Positions 24,625 through 34,096 of a stretch of 64,000 nucleotides of DNA are shown piece after piece; position 1 is the first letter of the stretch, and each line of letters begins with the position of its first letter. Where the stretch lies: NCBI GenBank assembly GCA_030123525.1, contig CP126125.1, positions 2,294,001 to 2,358,000 on the forward strand. The letters run 5' to 3'. The notes below the pieces were generated by a model. The model saw nothing but the letters and a program-made list of their open reading frames with translations, did not search any database and was not told the origin of the DNA. Made by a program: the position numbers and the translations under genes. The DNA comes from ELB16-189 sp018266435 (GTDB lineage: Bacteria > Bacteroidota > Bacteroidia > Cytophagales > Cyclobacteriaceae).

Positions 24625-27600
24625 ATGAGAAAAAGCCTACTAACAATCAGTTTTGCTGTTTTTATAATTTTCCAGGCTCTGGCAGCTAATCGCTATTGGG
24701 TGTCATCTGCAGCCGGCAATTGGAACAACACAGCCAATTGGTCAACCGCATCGGGCGGGGCGGGGGGTGCTTCCGTGCCGGGGGCTGCCGATGTAGCCAT
24801 TTTTGATGGTGGTGGAGGTAAAAATGGAAATTGTTCGTTGGATATGGCTCCTACGGTGGGAGGCATGAGCGTGATCACTTCCTATACCGGAACAATCGAC
24901 CTCAGCGGCAATACGTTGATTGTAACCGGAACAGCTACGTATGCGAAAGGAACAATAACTAATTCCGGAGCAGCAGCTTCTGTCTCCCTCAATGCTACGT
25001 CAGTAACGTTTAGTGGCACTGTATTCAGCGCAGATATTACAGGCTCCTCAGGCGCAATACTTTTTAATGGTTCTACTTTTAATAACCCGGTGAATGTAAC
25101 TAAAACCGGGGCGTCAACTGATAATAGCACGGGCGGTAATATTTTCAATGGAGCCACCACCATCACTAATAATGGAGGGCAAATTCAATTGGGTAATACG
25201 AACCGCGATCAGTTTAATAGTGTAACCACGTTCAATAACAATGGCACATACCGGTTTTACTTTGCAAACGGTCATACGGGTCAAACCACCACGTTTGCAA
25301 GCAATGTGACACTCAATACTAATAAATCAGGAGGAGGAGATGCCTGGTCTTTTTTTGTTTGTGAAGGAGCTAATACCAGCGTGTCATTTGGTGGCAACGT
25401 GACGATCAATTGTGCCGGATCTCTGCAAAGCAATCACCGGTTCCTTCAAGGGGCAGGAAGTACTGCTGTTTTTTCCGGATCGGTAACTATTAATTTAACC
25501 AATACCTCGGGAAATTCGCTTATCCAGATGGGTACAAATGGTGTATCTACCTACAATGGAAATATTGTGGTGAATAATTCGGGTTCGGCCAGTGGTATAT
25601 CTTTCAATGCCAATGCTACGGCATCGTCAACGATGTCAAGTGGAAATACAATTTCTATTGGCGCTGGGGGTTTTTCCAATGGGGCGCTTACCTTAACAAG
25701 ATTTGTGCAGACAGGAAGCACCGCTCAAACCCTCAACACATTTTCAGGAACAGCAGCATTGGTGCTTGGTCCTAACTCTTCATTTGGCGGGAACGTAAAT
25801 TTTGTTGCGCCAACTATGCTTCTTAATGGAGTTACCATTAGCGGGACAGCATACATCGAAAAAAACGGTTCATCCAGCGATACTGGGGCAGGGGGCAATA
25901 TTTTTAACGGTGTAACTACTATTGTCAATAGCGGTAGCGGATATTTGCTTCTCGGCAACACCAACAGAGACCAGTTTAATGCTTCAACTACATTCAATAT
26001 CACAGGCGACTACCGGATTTATTTTGCATACGGTCATGCCGGCCAAACCACCACGTTTGCCAGCGATGTTACACTGAATGCCAATAAATCGGGAGGTGCA
26101 GACGCGTGGTCTTTTTTTGTTTGTGAAGGAGCTAATACCAGCGTGTCATTTGGTGGTAACCTGACGATCAATTGCAATGGGAGCATTCAAAGCAATATTC
26201 GTTTTTTAAACGGCTCGGGCAGTACGGCTACTTTTTCCGGAACCACCACAATCAATCTGACCAACAGCAGTGCAGGCACCAGCATCTTTATGGGAGATAA
26301 TGGTACATCCGCCTACAACGGCAATATCATTGTGAACAATAGTTCTGCAGCCGGTGGAATTTATTTCAATAACAGGTCAGGTAGTTCAACGCTGGCAGCT
26401 ACCAATACAATTTCTATTGGTGCAGGTGGTTTTACAGGAGGAACACTCAGTCTGCCCCGGTTTACACAGTTGGGGTCAGCCCCGGTAACGCTCAGTACCT
26501 TTACCGGTACCTCATCGCTGGTTGTGGGGCCAAGTTCAGCCATCGGTGGCAACGTAAACTTTGTTGCCCCTCAAGTATTTTTACAGGGATGTACCTATGG
26601 TGGTACGGCTTACATTGAAAAAAATGGTGCTTCTCAGAATACGTGCACAGGAGGAAATACATTTAATTCAACGGTTACACTGGTAGACTCCGGAACCGGA
26701 ACCCTGATAATGGCCAACGCTTCTCCGGATACGTTTAACGGAACACTGACTGTAGAGAACCCGGGTTCAGCGAACATATTACTGGCACAAACCGCAGCGG
26801 GTACGCAATTCAACGGAAACGTTATTTTATCACAACCCAACCCCGGTACAGGCATTTATTTTGGAAACAACGGAGGTACCTCCATCATGTCTGCCGGCAA
26901 CACTATTTCGATCGGGGCCGGTGGGTACTCTTCTGGCGTGTTGAATATTGTAAATTTTACTCAAAACGGATCGGCCGCCATGAACTTAACCTTGACGGGA
27001 ACTGCAACTTTGACTGTTGGCCCAAACACGACCATTGGTGGTAATGTATCGTTTGTGTCGCCACATGTATTTCTTAACGGAGCAACCTATCAGGGGTCAA
27101 CCATTTATATTGAGAAAAATGGAGCAGGTGCTGACGCTAGTACCGGCAACAATACCTTTCAGGGCACAACAACGATTGTCAACTCGGGAAGTAATTATTT
27201 ACTGATGGGCAATTCCTTTCCGGATACGTTTAATGGTGATGTAACCTTTACCAATACTGGATCAAACTATATTTACCTTGCTTACAATTCAACCGGAAAT
27301 CAATTTAACGGAAACATTATTGTTAACTGTACGGGTGGAAACGGTATCATTTTTTCGGCTGCGGCCTCGGGTACATCTACTTTGGCCAATGGCAAAACCA
27401 TTTCGGTTGGTGCTTTTGGATTCAACACAGCCCAACTGCAACTAGTTCGATTTACTCAATTAGGAGGTACGGCACAAAACCTTACGCTAACCGGCACGGC
27501 TTTGTTAATCCTCGGCCCCTCATCTATCTTTAACGGTAATGTGAATTTTGTAGCGCCCCAGGTTAGGCTGAATGGAACCACCTACAACGGCACGGCTTAC

Positions 27601-30600
27601 ATCGAAAAAAATGGTGCAACTGATAATGCCGGTAACGGAGGTAATGTATTCAACTCAACGAGTACCTTGGTTTGCTCAGGAAGCGGATACTTAATGACAG
27701 GGAATGTTACAGCCGATGTATTCAATGGGGATGCTACATTTACAAACACGGGTAGTAGAATGATTTATTTGGGATACAACTCTGCAAACAACCAGTTCAA
27801 TGGAAACATCATTGTGAATAGTACATCAGGCAATGGAGTTTATTTTTCGGCAGCTGCCTCAGGTTCATCTATCCTTGCTTCAGGAAAGACTATTTCGGTA
27901 GGAGGATCAGGATTTACGTTTGGTTCGCTCATCTTACAAAATTTTACCCAACTGAGCAGCACCCCTCAGTCACTTACCCTGACCAACGTGGCGGCACTGA
28001 CCATGGGGCCAAATTCTACCTTTAATGGTAATGTGAATTTCGTAGCACCCCAGGTTTACCTGAACGGAACCACCTACAACGGCACGGCTTACATTGAAAA
28101 AAATGGTGCTACCAATAATGCCGGTAACGGAGGTAATGTATTCAACTCAACGAGTACCTTGGTTTGCTCAGGAAGCGGATACTTAATGACAGGGAATGTT
28201 ACAGCCGATGTATTCAATGGGGATGCTACATTTACCAATATTGGAAGCAACATTATTTATTTGGGATACAACTCTGCAAACAACCAGTTCAATGGAAACA
28301 TCATTGTGAATAGTACATCAGGCAATGGAGTTTATTTTTCGACAACTGCCTCAGGTTCATCTATCCTTGCTTCAGGAAAGACTATTTCGGTAGGAGGATC
28401 AGGGTTTACGTTTGGTTCGCTCATCTTAAAAAATTTTACCCAACTGAGCAGCACCCCTCAATCACTTACCCTGACTAACGTGGCGGCACTGACGGTAGGG
28501 CCAAATTCTACCTTTAATGGAAATGTAACATTTACTACACCCACTATCAATTTGAACGGGTGCACCTACAACGGCACAGCGAGTATAACCAAGACGGGCA
28601 CAACCAACGATACGAGCTTGGGCGGAAATATTTTTAACTCCACGGCTTCTTTTACTAATTCGGGTACGGGGCAGTTTATCAATGCGGGCAGTGGGTTAGA
28701 TACTTTTAACAATGACCTGACACTCACCAATACGGGCATATCATCCATTTCAATGTCGCAGACTACATCGGGCACACAGTTTAACGGTAACATTATTGTT
28801 AATTGTAATAATGGAGTGGGGATATATTTTGGCAACAACGGAGGCACTTCTTCGATGGCTTCTGGAAAAACTGTTTCCATCGGAGGAACAGGTTTCTCGG
28901 CAGGCGAGTTGAGATTTTATCAGTTCACTCAGCTTGGCTCTACTGCACAAAACCTTACACTCACGGGTACGGCATCGCTTAGAATTGGCAACAGCTCTGT
29001 GTTCAATGGAAGTGTAAACTTCACTTCGCCACAATTGTACCTCGATGGAGCAACGTATAACGGCACCGCTACACTGACTAAAAACGGGGCGGGGTATAAC
29101 AATGGATCCGGTAACAATGTATTTGCCACCACTACCACCATTACGAATGATGTCACCAGTTCTGCACAGTTGCGAACCAATGGAAACAATACGTTCAATG
29201 GCACTACATTCATCATCAATAACTCACCGGCAGATTTGTTGTTGGAATTAACAACCGGCAGCACATACAACGGAGATGTTACCTTTACCAACACGGGTTC
29301 ATCGTATGTGCGTGTGGCCTATACCGGAGGCAACTCATTCAATGGTAACATTACGGTCAATTCAACCAATGGATTAGGAGTGTATTTCTGTGATAATCCA
29401 GCCGGCACCGCTACGCTGGCTACGGGCAAAACCATTTCAGTGGGAGGCACGGGGTTTTCTGCAGGCTCGTTGGTGTTGCAACGCTTTACTCAAAACGGAT
29501 CAACCGCACAAAATGTAACCCTGACGGGTACTTCCACTATCTTTCAAACCGGACCAAGTTCTACCTGGAATGGGAACCTGACTGTTAGTTCTCCATCAAT
29601 CTTTCTGAACGGAGCCACCTTTAATGGCACCAGTTCTTTCACCAAAACCGGTACGGTAACGGATGCCAGCACGGGTGGAAATACTTTTGCCGGAGCAACC
29701 ACATTTACAAATTCAGCCATAGGAGTATTTCGTTTGGCCAATACCAGCGGAGATACTTTTGGTAGTTCGGCTACCTTCAATCAAACTTCGGGCACGATAC
29801 AACCTGCGTATGCGTCCACCTCTACTTTTGCCGGAGACATAAATGTTACCTCCTCATCAACCATTACGTTTGGTGCAGGTGTAGGTATTGTCACCTTTAA
29901 TGGTTCAGGTGGAAATCAAGATGTAAATGCCAATACAGTTCCGCAAATCAACCGCCTGGTGATGAACACTTCTTCCGGAGGTACAGTTACGCTTAACTCA
30001 ATAGTAAATGTTGGTGTGAGTGGCACGTTTACTGCCGGGGTAATGAACACCACCGCGGCCAACTATCTCAATTTTGCCAACAATGCCACCACCACAGGAG
30101 CTTCCAACAGTAGTTATGTAAATGGCCCCGTGCGCAAAACAGGAAATCAGGCATTTATTTTCCCGGTCGGGAATGCCGGGGTTTTTAGGTCCATTGCTAT
30201 CAGTGCTCCGGGCTTAGTCACCGATGCTTTTACGGCACAGCTTTTCCGTTCGGCACAAGCCTATGGCGGTGCGGCAACCTATCAACTGCCGATACTAACA
30301 GTGAGCAGTTGCGAATATTGGATTTTAAACCGATCGAACGGAGCCTCTAATGTATCGGTAACCTTAAGTTGGAACTCACCTGATTGCTCAGGCCCGTATG
30401 TTACTGATATCACCAAGTTATTGGTAAGTCGGTGGAATGGCACCAACTGGGTAAGTCATGGCAATGGAGGTACAACCGGAAACGCAACAACCGGCACGGT
30501 GATTTCTTCGGCTGCAGTTACTTCGTTCAGTCCTTTTGCATTGGCTTCTTCATCGTTGGTTAACCCGCTGCCGATCACGCTAACGTATTTCAATGCTGCT

Positions 30601-31074
30601 TTAAAGAATGGGGTTGCTAAAATTGATTGGGAAACTGAGTCTGAATTGAATAATGATTTTTATACGTTGGAACGCTCGGCCGATGGTGCCGTTTTTGAAC
30701 AAATTTACACCATAAAAGGAGCAGGAACTACATCACAGCCTTCGTACTATTCTTACCTGGATGAAAACCCGCTGTCGGGGATTTCCTATTATCGCTTAAA
30801 ACAAACTGACTTTGACAAGCAGCAAAAAATTGTAGCGGTGGCGAGCATTGAAAACAAAGGAGTGGGTTTCGAGTTTTCAATTTACCCCAACCCGGCTTCA
30901 CCTGAGGATAAAGTGAACTCCAATTTTTCAGGAGGAGCAACGGTATATAACTCGATCGGTCAACCGGTCTTGCAATTAACCAATGCTAGCGAAATAAACG
31001 TGTCTTCGTTGTCATCTGGAGTGTACATTATTCGCACAATAACCGGCCAGGCACAGCGATTAGTAGTGAAGTAG
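24625..31074 (+). CDS. Giant secreted repeat protein with T9SS type A sorting domain
   Basis: A 2149-residue Gly/Ser/Thr/Asn-rich protein. I chose the ATG at 24625 because MRKSLLTISFAVFIIFQALA is a clear signal peptide; the frame is open 15 codons upstream. After ANRYWVSSAAGNWNNTANW come about nine related beta-helix-like units, each with a core like NGTTYNGTAYIEKNGA and GGNVFNS. The first two spacings are about 254 residues, then mostly 164. The last 200 residues hold a fibronectin-like stretch (LTYFNAALKNGVAKIDWETE) and a T9SS C-terminal domain (FSIYPNPAS, ending in YIIRTITGQAQRLVVK). It is probably surface-attached or released, and may serve in adhesion or a cell coat. No enzyme domain is visible. 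Confidence 0.9.
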   Translation: MRKSLLTISFAVFIIFQALAANRYWVSSAAGNWNNTANWSTASGGAGGASVPGAADVAIFDGGGGKNGNCSLDMAPTVGGMSVITSYTGTIDLSGNTLIVTGTATYAKGTITNSGAAASVSLNATSVTFSGTVFSADITGSSGAILFNGSTFNNPVNVTKTGASTDNSTGGNIFNGATTITNNGGQIQLGNTNRDQFNSVTTFNNNGTYRFYFANGHTGQTTTFASNVTLNTNKSGGGDAWSFFVCEGANTSVSFGGNVTINCAGSLQSNHRFLQGAGSTAVFSGSVTINLTNTSGNSLIQMGTNGVSTYNGNIVVNNSGSASGISFNANATASSTMSSGNTISIGAGGFSNGALTLTRFVQTGSTAQTLNTFSGTAALVLGPNSSFGGNVNFVAPTMLLNGVTISGTAYIEKNGSSSDTGAGGNIFNGVTTIVNSGSGYLLLGNTNRDQFNASTTFNITGDYRIYFAYGHAGQTTTFASDVTLNANKSGGADAWSFFVCEGANTSVSFGGNLTINCNGSIQSNIRFLNGSGSTATFSGTTTINLTNSSAGTSIFMGDNGTSAYNGNIIVNNSSAAGGIYFNNRSGSSTLAATNTISIGAGGFTGGTLSLPRFTQLGSAPVTLSTFTGTSSLVVGPSSAIGGNVNFVAPQVFLQGCTYGGTAYIEKNGASQNTCTGGNTFNSTVTLVDSGTGTLIMANASPDTFNGTLTVENPGSANILLAQTAAGTQFNGNVILSQPNPGTGIYFGNNGGTSIMSAGNTISIGAGGYSSGVLNIVNFTQNGSAAMNLTLTGTATLTVGPNTTIGGNVSFVSPHVFLNGATYQGSTIYIEKNGAGADASTGNNTFQGTTTIVNSGSNYLLMGNSFPDTFNGDVTFTNTGSNYIYLAYNSTGNQFNGNIIVNCTGGNGIIFSAAASGTSTLANGKTISVGAFGFNTAQLQLVRFTQLGGTAQNLTLTGTALLILGPSSIFNGNVNFVAPQVRLNGTTYNGTAYIEKNGATDNAGNGGNVFNSTSTLVCSGSGYLMTGNVTADVFNGDATFTNTGSRMIYLGYNSANNQFNGNIIVNSTSGNGVYFSAAASGSSILASGKTISVGGSGFTFGSLILQNFTQLSSTPQSLTLTNVAALTMGPNSTFNGNVNFVAPQVYLNGTTYNGTAYIEKNGATNNAGNGGNVFNSTSTLVCSGSGYLMTGNVTADVFNGDATFTNIGSNIIYLGYNSANNQFNGNIIVNSTSGNGVYFSTTASGSSILASGKTISVGGSGFTFGSLILKNFTQLSSTPQSLTLTNVAALTVGPNSTFNGNVTFTTPTINLNGCTYNGTASITKTGTTNDTSLGGNIFNSTASFTNSGTGQFINAGSGLDTFNNDLTLTNTGISSISMSQTTSGTQFNGNIIVNCNNGVGIYFGNNGGTSSMASGKTVSIGGTGFSAGELRFYQFTQLGSTAQNLTLTGTASLRIGNSSVFNGSVNFTSPQLYLDGATYNGTATLTKNGAGYNNGSGNNVFATTTTITNDVTSSAQLRTNGNNTFNGTTFIINNSPADLLLELTTGSTYNGDVTFTNTGSSYVRVAYTGGNSFNGNITVNSTNGLGVYFCDNPAGTATLATGKTISVGGTGFSAGSLVLQRFTQNGSTAQNVTLTGTSTIFQTGPSSTWNGNLTVSSPSIFLNGATFNGTSSFTKTGTVTDASTGGNTFAGATTFTNSAIGVFRLANTSGDTFGSSATFNQTSGTIQPAYASTSTFAGDINVTSSSTITFGAGVGIVTFNGSGGNQDVNANTVPQINRLVMNTSSGGTVTLNSIVNVGVSGTFTAGVMNTTAANYLNFANNATTTGASNSSYVNGPVRKTGNQAFIFPVGNAGVFRSIAISAPGLVTDAFTAQLFRSAQAYGGAATYQLPILTVSSCEYWILNRSNGASNVSVTLSWNSPDCSGPYVTDITKLLVSRWNGTNWVSHGNGGTTGNATTGTVISSAAVTSFSPFALASSSLVNPLPITLTYFNAALKNGVAKIDWETESELNNDFYTLERSADGAVFEQIYTIKGAGTTSQPSYYSYLDENPLSGISYYRLKQTDFDKQQKIVAVASIENKGVGFEFSIYPNPASPEDKVNSNFSGGATVYNSIGQPVLQLTNASEINVSSLSSGVYIIRTITGQAQRLVVK
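25065..29700 (+). repeat. Coding tandem repeats, about nine units, two size classes
   Basis: Unit cores (NG-x-T-[YF]-x-G then K-[NT]-G then GGN-x-F) start near 25065, 25827, 26583, 27072, 27567, 28059, 28551, 29041 and 29607. Spacing is about 760 bp for the first two intervals, then 489-495 bp for the next five, then about 566 bp. All are in frame. The long units contain an extra segment (FASDVTLNANKSGGADAWSFF) missing from the short ones. Confidence 0.85.
27529..28512 (+). repeat. Recent 492-bp tandem duplication inside the T9SS protein gene
   Basis: Copy one is 27529-28020 and copy two 28021-28512. Reading them side by side shows only scattered single-base differences over most of the length, with a cluster near the ...TNTGSRMIYLG / TNIGSNIIYLG segment. 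The third unit begins exactly 492 bp later (28513) but is far more diverged, so this pair is a younger duplication or has been homogenised by gene conversion. Confidence 0.85.
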
Positions 31075-31083
31075 GGGTTTTAT

Positions 31084-31629
31084 TTACAGTGCCAGCATTC
31101 TGGCTGCCTTTAAGATACCCATTACACTGAGGCTGTCAGTAATTTTGTTATCCATTACCAGTTGCAAGGCTTCGGCAAAAGGTAGTTTCCATAGTTTCAT
31201 GTCGGCCTCGGTATCCTCACGTTGAGGGGCGGAGTGAGTTAATCCTTGTGCTAAAAAAACATAGCCCACTTCATCCGATACAGAGTTGGACAAGTGGGTT
31301 TTCAATAGTTCTTTCCAGTGTTTTGCCTTCAGGCCGGTTTCTTCCAACAACTCGCGCTGTGCCGACTCTAAAGGAGTTTTTCCTTGTGGTCCGCCTCCTT
31401 CAGGAATTTCCCAGCTCCATTCGTTAAGCACATAGCGGTGTTGCCCCACCAGCCATGTATTATTTTTTTCGTCTAATGCTATAATACCAATGGCTATATT
31501 TTTAAAATGCACTTTTCCATAAATGCCATTTTTACCCGAAGGATTAGTTACTTGATGCTCTTCTAATTTGATCCAGGGGTTTTCGTAAATGTCTTCCCGC
31601 GAAAGGGTAGTCCACGGATTTTTACTCAT
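31084..31629 (-). CDS. NUDIX hydrolase (ADP-ribose pyrophosphatase-like)
   Basis: A 181-residue protein with the NUDIX box GGGPQGKTPLESAQRELLEE (residues about 75-94), fitting GX5EX7REUXEEXGU. The preceding strand LDEKNNTWLVGQHRY and PEGGG motif resemble ADP-ribose pyrophosphatases. It hydrolyses a nucleoside diphosphate derivative in the cytosol; the exact substrate is unknown. I chose the ATG at 31629 (MSKNPWTTLSRED). The frame extends 16 codons upstream without family support. It is convergent with the repeat protein (9 bp gap) and divergent from rnhB. Confidence 0.93.
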   Translation of the reverse strand: MSKNPWTTLSREDIYENPWIKLEEHQVTNPSGKNGIYGKVHFKNIAIGIIALDEKNNTWLVGQHRYVLNEWSWEIPEGGGPQGKTPLESAQRELLEETGLKAKHWKELLKTHLSNSVSDEVGYVFLAQGLTHSAPQREDTEADMKLWKLPFAEALQLVMDNKITDSLSVMGILKAARMLAL

Positions 31630-31721
31630 GCTTTGGTTGGTTAATAATCGGGTATAAATTTGAAACTTTATGCTCACAATTCAACCTCCCTAAAAAAAGG
31701 GTAGTTCAATGGAATAAAAAA

Positions 31722-32324
31722 ATGCTTAAATCATCTTTTTCGCCAAACCTGATCGAAGCCGGCTGTGACGAAGTAGGGCGTGGTTGTTTGGCCGGGCCGG
31801 TGGTGGCGGCTGCGGTAATTCTTCCAAAAAAATTTAACCATAAATTACTGAATGACTCAAAGCAACTCAGCAAAGAAAAACGTCAGGTATTGCAAACAGA
31901 AATTAAACGCGATGCGTTGGCTTGGGCTGTGGCCGAAGTAAGCCATACTGAAATTGATGAGATTAATATTTTGAATGCTTCGTTTCTGGCCATGCACCGT
32001 GCGTTAGACCAACTGACTGTCAAGCCTGAGTTATTATTGATTGATGGCAATCGCTTTAAACCGTATCAAAAAATAAAATTTGAATGTATTATCAAAGGTG
32101 ATGCTTTGTACCAAAGCATTGCGGCCGCCTCGGTGTTGGCCAAGACCTATCGCGATGCGCTGATGGAAAAACTGGCTCAACAATTTCCGGGCTACGGATG
32201 GGAAACCAACGTAGGTTACCCAACTGGTGTACACCGGGCCGGAATCAAAAAACTGGGCATCACACCGTTTCACCGAAAATCCTTCAGGTTATTGCCCCAA
32301 CAATTGGATATTTTTAAAAAGTAA
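31722..32324 (+). CDS. rnhB: Ribonuclease HII
   Basis: A 200-residue enzyme that removes ribonucleotides from RNA-DNA hybrids. The active-site motif CDEVGRGCLAGPVVAAAV supplies the Asp-Glu pair, LLIDGNRFKP the third Asp, and ALYQSIAAASVLAKTYRDALM the last Asp and the conserved helix. YPTGVHRAGIKKLGITPFHRKSF is the usual C-terminus. Length is normal. It is monocistronic, with 143 bp before the next gene. Confidence 0.97.
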   Translation: MLKSSFSPNLIEAGCDEVGRGCLAGPVVAAAVILPKKFNHKLLNDSKQLSKEKRQVLQTEIKRDALAWAVAEVSHTEIDEINILNASFLAMHRALDQLTVKPELLLIDGNRFKPYQKIKFECIIKGDALYQSIAAASVLAKTYRDALMEKLAQQFPGYGWETNVGYPTGVHRAGIKKLGITPFHRKSFRLLPQQLDIFKK

Positions 32325-32467
32325 AAGCTGAGTCGGTTAGGTTTCCATTATAATGAATGGAAAACTGCTAAGCTATTTTATTACTATTCGAGAACCACTT
32401 GTAAAATAATTGTGCGAAGAATTGAAACGGTTTCTTATTTTCACTTTGTGATCAACCCAACCTGTCT

Positions 32468-34051
32468 ATGAAAAAACTACTTAGTGTTTTGTTCGCATTT
32501 TCTTTTTTATGTGTGTACGCCCAACGAGAAGAAGTAAAAAAAGCCCCCGAAATAAAGGAAGGAGATGGTCCATACTCCATGTTGATTATTCGCGGAGTTA
32601 CTCTCATCAACGGCACGGGTGCGCCAGCAGTTGGCCCGGTGGATATAGTCGTGCGCCAAAACCGGATTGTCGAGATCAGGAATGTAGGCTTTCCGGGTGT
32701 GCCAATCAATCCTGACCACAGGCCTAAACTTGAGCCGGGTGGAAAAGAGTTGGATTGCTCGGGCATGTACTTAATGCCGGGATTCATTGATATGCACGGC
32801 CACATCGGTGGTGGGCAAGCACCTATTGCCGAGTATGTTTTTAAACTGTGGATGGCACACGGTATTACCACTATTCGCGAGCCCGGTTCTGGTAATGGCC
32901 TGGATTGGGTACTCGATCAAAAAGCCAAGAGTGAAAAAAATCTGATCACTGCTCCGCGCATCAAAGCCTATTCTTTCTTTGGTGCCGGAAGCAAAACACC
33001 CATCAGCACGCCTGAGCAGGCACGTGCCTGGGTAAACGACAATAAATTGAAAGGAGCCGATGGAATAAAATTTTTTGGAGCTGCCCCCGAAATCATGGAT
33101 GCTGCACTGCGCGAAAATAAACGGCTTGGACTTCGTTCGGCCTGCCACCATGCGCAGATGGATGTGGCGAGGTGGAATGTGGTAAACTCAGCCGAGGCCG
33201 GGCTTACTTCGATGGAGCATTGGTACGGGCTGCCCGAAGCACTGCTTGTGGGCGAAACCATTCAAAATTATCCGCTCAATTACAACTATGCCAATGAGCA
33301 GCATCGTTTTGAAGAAGCCGGTAAACTGTGGAAGCAGGCAGCAGCACCTTATTCAGAAAAATGGAATGAGGTGATGAATCATCTGCTTAAACTGGATTTT
33401 ACCCTCGATCCTACGTTTAATATCTACGAAGCCAGCCGCGACCTGCATCGCGCGCGAAGACAAGAGTGGCACGAAGTTTACACCCTTCCGCAACTATGGA
33501 AATTCTATCAGCCGAATCGCATTTCGCACGGATCGTATTGGTTCAATTGGGGAACCGAGCAGGAAGTGGAATGGCGTAATAATTACAGCCTGTGGATGAA
33601 ATTTGTAAACGAATATAAAAACCGTGGAGGTCGTGTAACAGTAGGTACTGATTCAGGATTCATTTTTGAGTTGTATGGGTTTTCGTACGTACGCGAGATG
33701 GAGTTGCTGCGCGAAGCCGGATTTCACCCGTTAGAAATTATCCGCTCGGCCACACTCTATGGGGCACAGGCATTGGGAATGGATAAAGATTTAGGTACAG
33801 TGGAAATAGGGAAACTGGCCGACTTTGCCATTGTCGATCAAAATCCGTTGGAAAATTTACAAGTGCTGTACGGCATGGGAGCCATTAAACTGAACGATGA
33901 CAACAAAGCCGTGCGAGTAGGTGGGGTGAAGTACACCATCAAAGACGGAATTGTTTACGATGCTAAAAAATTATTGGCTGACGTAAAACGGATTGTGGAT
34001 GAAGAGAAAAAGAAAACCGGATTTGAATTGAAGCAGCCGGGCATGGATTAA
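32468..34051 (+). CDS. Secreted amidohydrolase-family protein
   Basis: A 527-residue protein with a signal peptide (MKKLLSVLFAFSFLCVYA, cleavage before Q). The amidohydrolase metal site is visible as GFIDMHGHIGGG (HxH), a lysine in GADGIKFFG, histidines in SACHHAQMD and SMEHWYG, and the Asp in VTVGTDSGF. The C-terminus returns to the beta-sandwich with LGTVEIGKLADFAIVDQNPL. The family includes imidazolonepropionase-like and dipeptidase-like enzymes, so the substrate is unknown. A weak promoter is possible (TTG at 32422, TCACTTTG at 32441-32448, one mismatch to TAnnTTTG). Confidence 0.88.
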   Translation: MKKLLSVLFAFSFLCVYAQREEVKKAPEIKEGDGPYSMLIIRGVTLINGTGAPAVGPVDIVVRQNRIVEIRNVGFPGVPINPDHRPKLEPGGKELDCSGMYLMPGFIDMHGHIGGGQAPIAEYVFKLWMAHGITTIREPGSGNGLDWVLDQKAKSEKNLITAPRIKAYSFFGAGSKTPISTPEQARAWVNDNKLKGADGIKFFGAAPEIMDAALRENKRLGLRSACHHAQMDVARWNVVNSAEAGLTSMEHWYGLPEALLVGETIQNYPLNYNYANEQHRFEEAGKLWKQAAAPYSEKWNEVMNHLLKLDFTLDPTFNIYEASRDLHRARRQEWHEVYTLPQLWKFYQPNRISHGSYWFNWGTEQEVEWRNNYSLWMKFVNEYKNRGGRVTVGTDSGFIFELYGFSYVREMELLREAGFHPLEIIRSATLYGAQALGMDKDLGTVEIGKLADFAIVDQNPLENLQVLYGMGAIKLNDDNKAVRVGGVKYTIKDGIVYDAKKLLADVKRIVDEEKKKTGFELKQPGMD

Positions 34052-34083
34052 TAAGTTAATGCAGAGCTCAACAATCTAATTTT

Positions 34084-34091
34084 TATCTTTG
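34084..34091 (+). promoter_or_regulatory. -7 box (TATCTTTG) abutting the methyltransferase start
   Basis: A full TAnnTTTG match only 5 bp before the ATG at 34097. With a start site about 7 nt after the box, the transcript would begin at or within the start codon (leaderless). Confidence 0.45.
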
Positions 34092-34096
34092 CCGCC

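Noticed and set aside
25065..29700. Regular repeats that could be mistaken for a CRISPR array or noncoding satellite
   Set aside because: Units are 489-760 bp, in frame and inside one open reading frame with a signal peptide and a sorting domain. They are protein repeats.
24693..29780. Many minus-strand frames of 60-120 codons within the T9SS gene
   Set aside because: They are low-complexity shadows of the repeat coding sequence, without start signals or family features.
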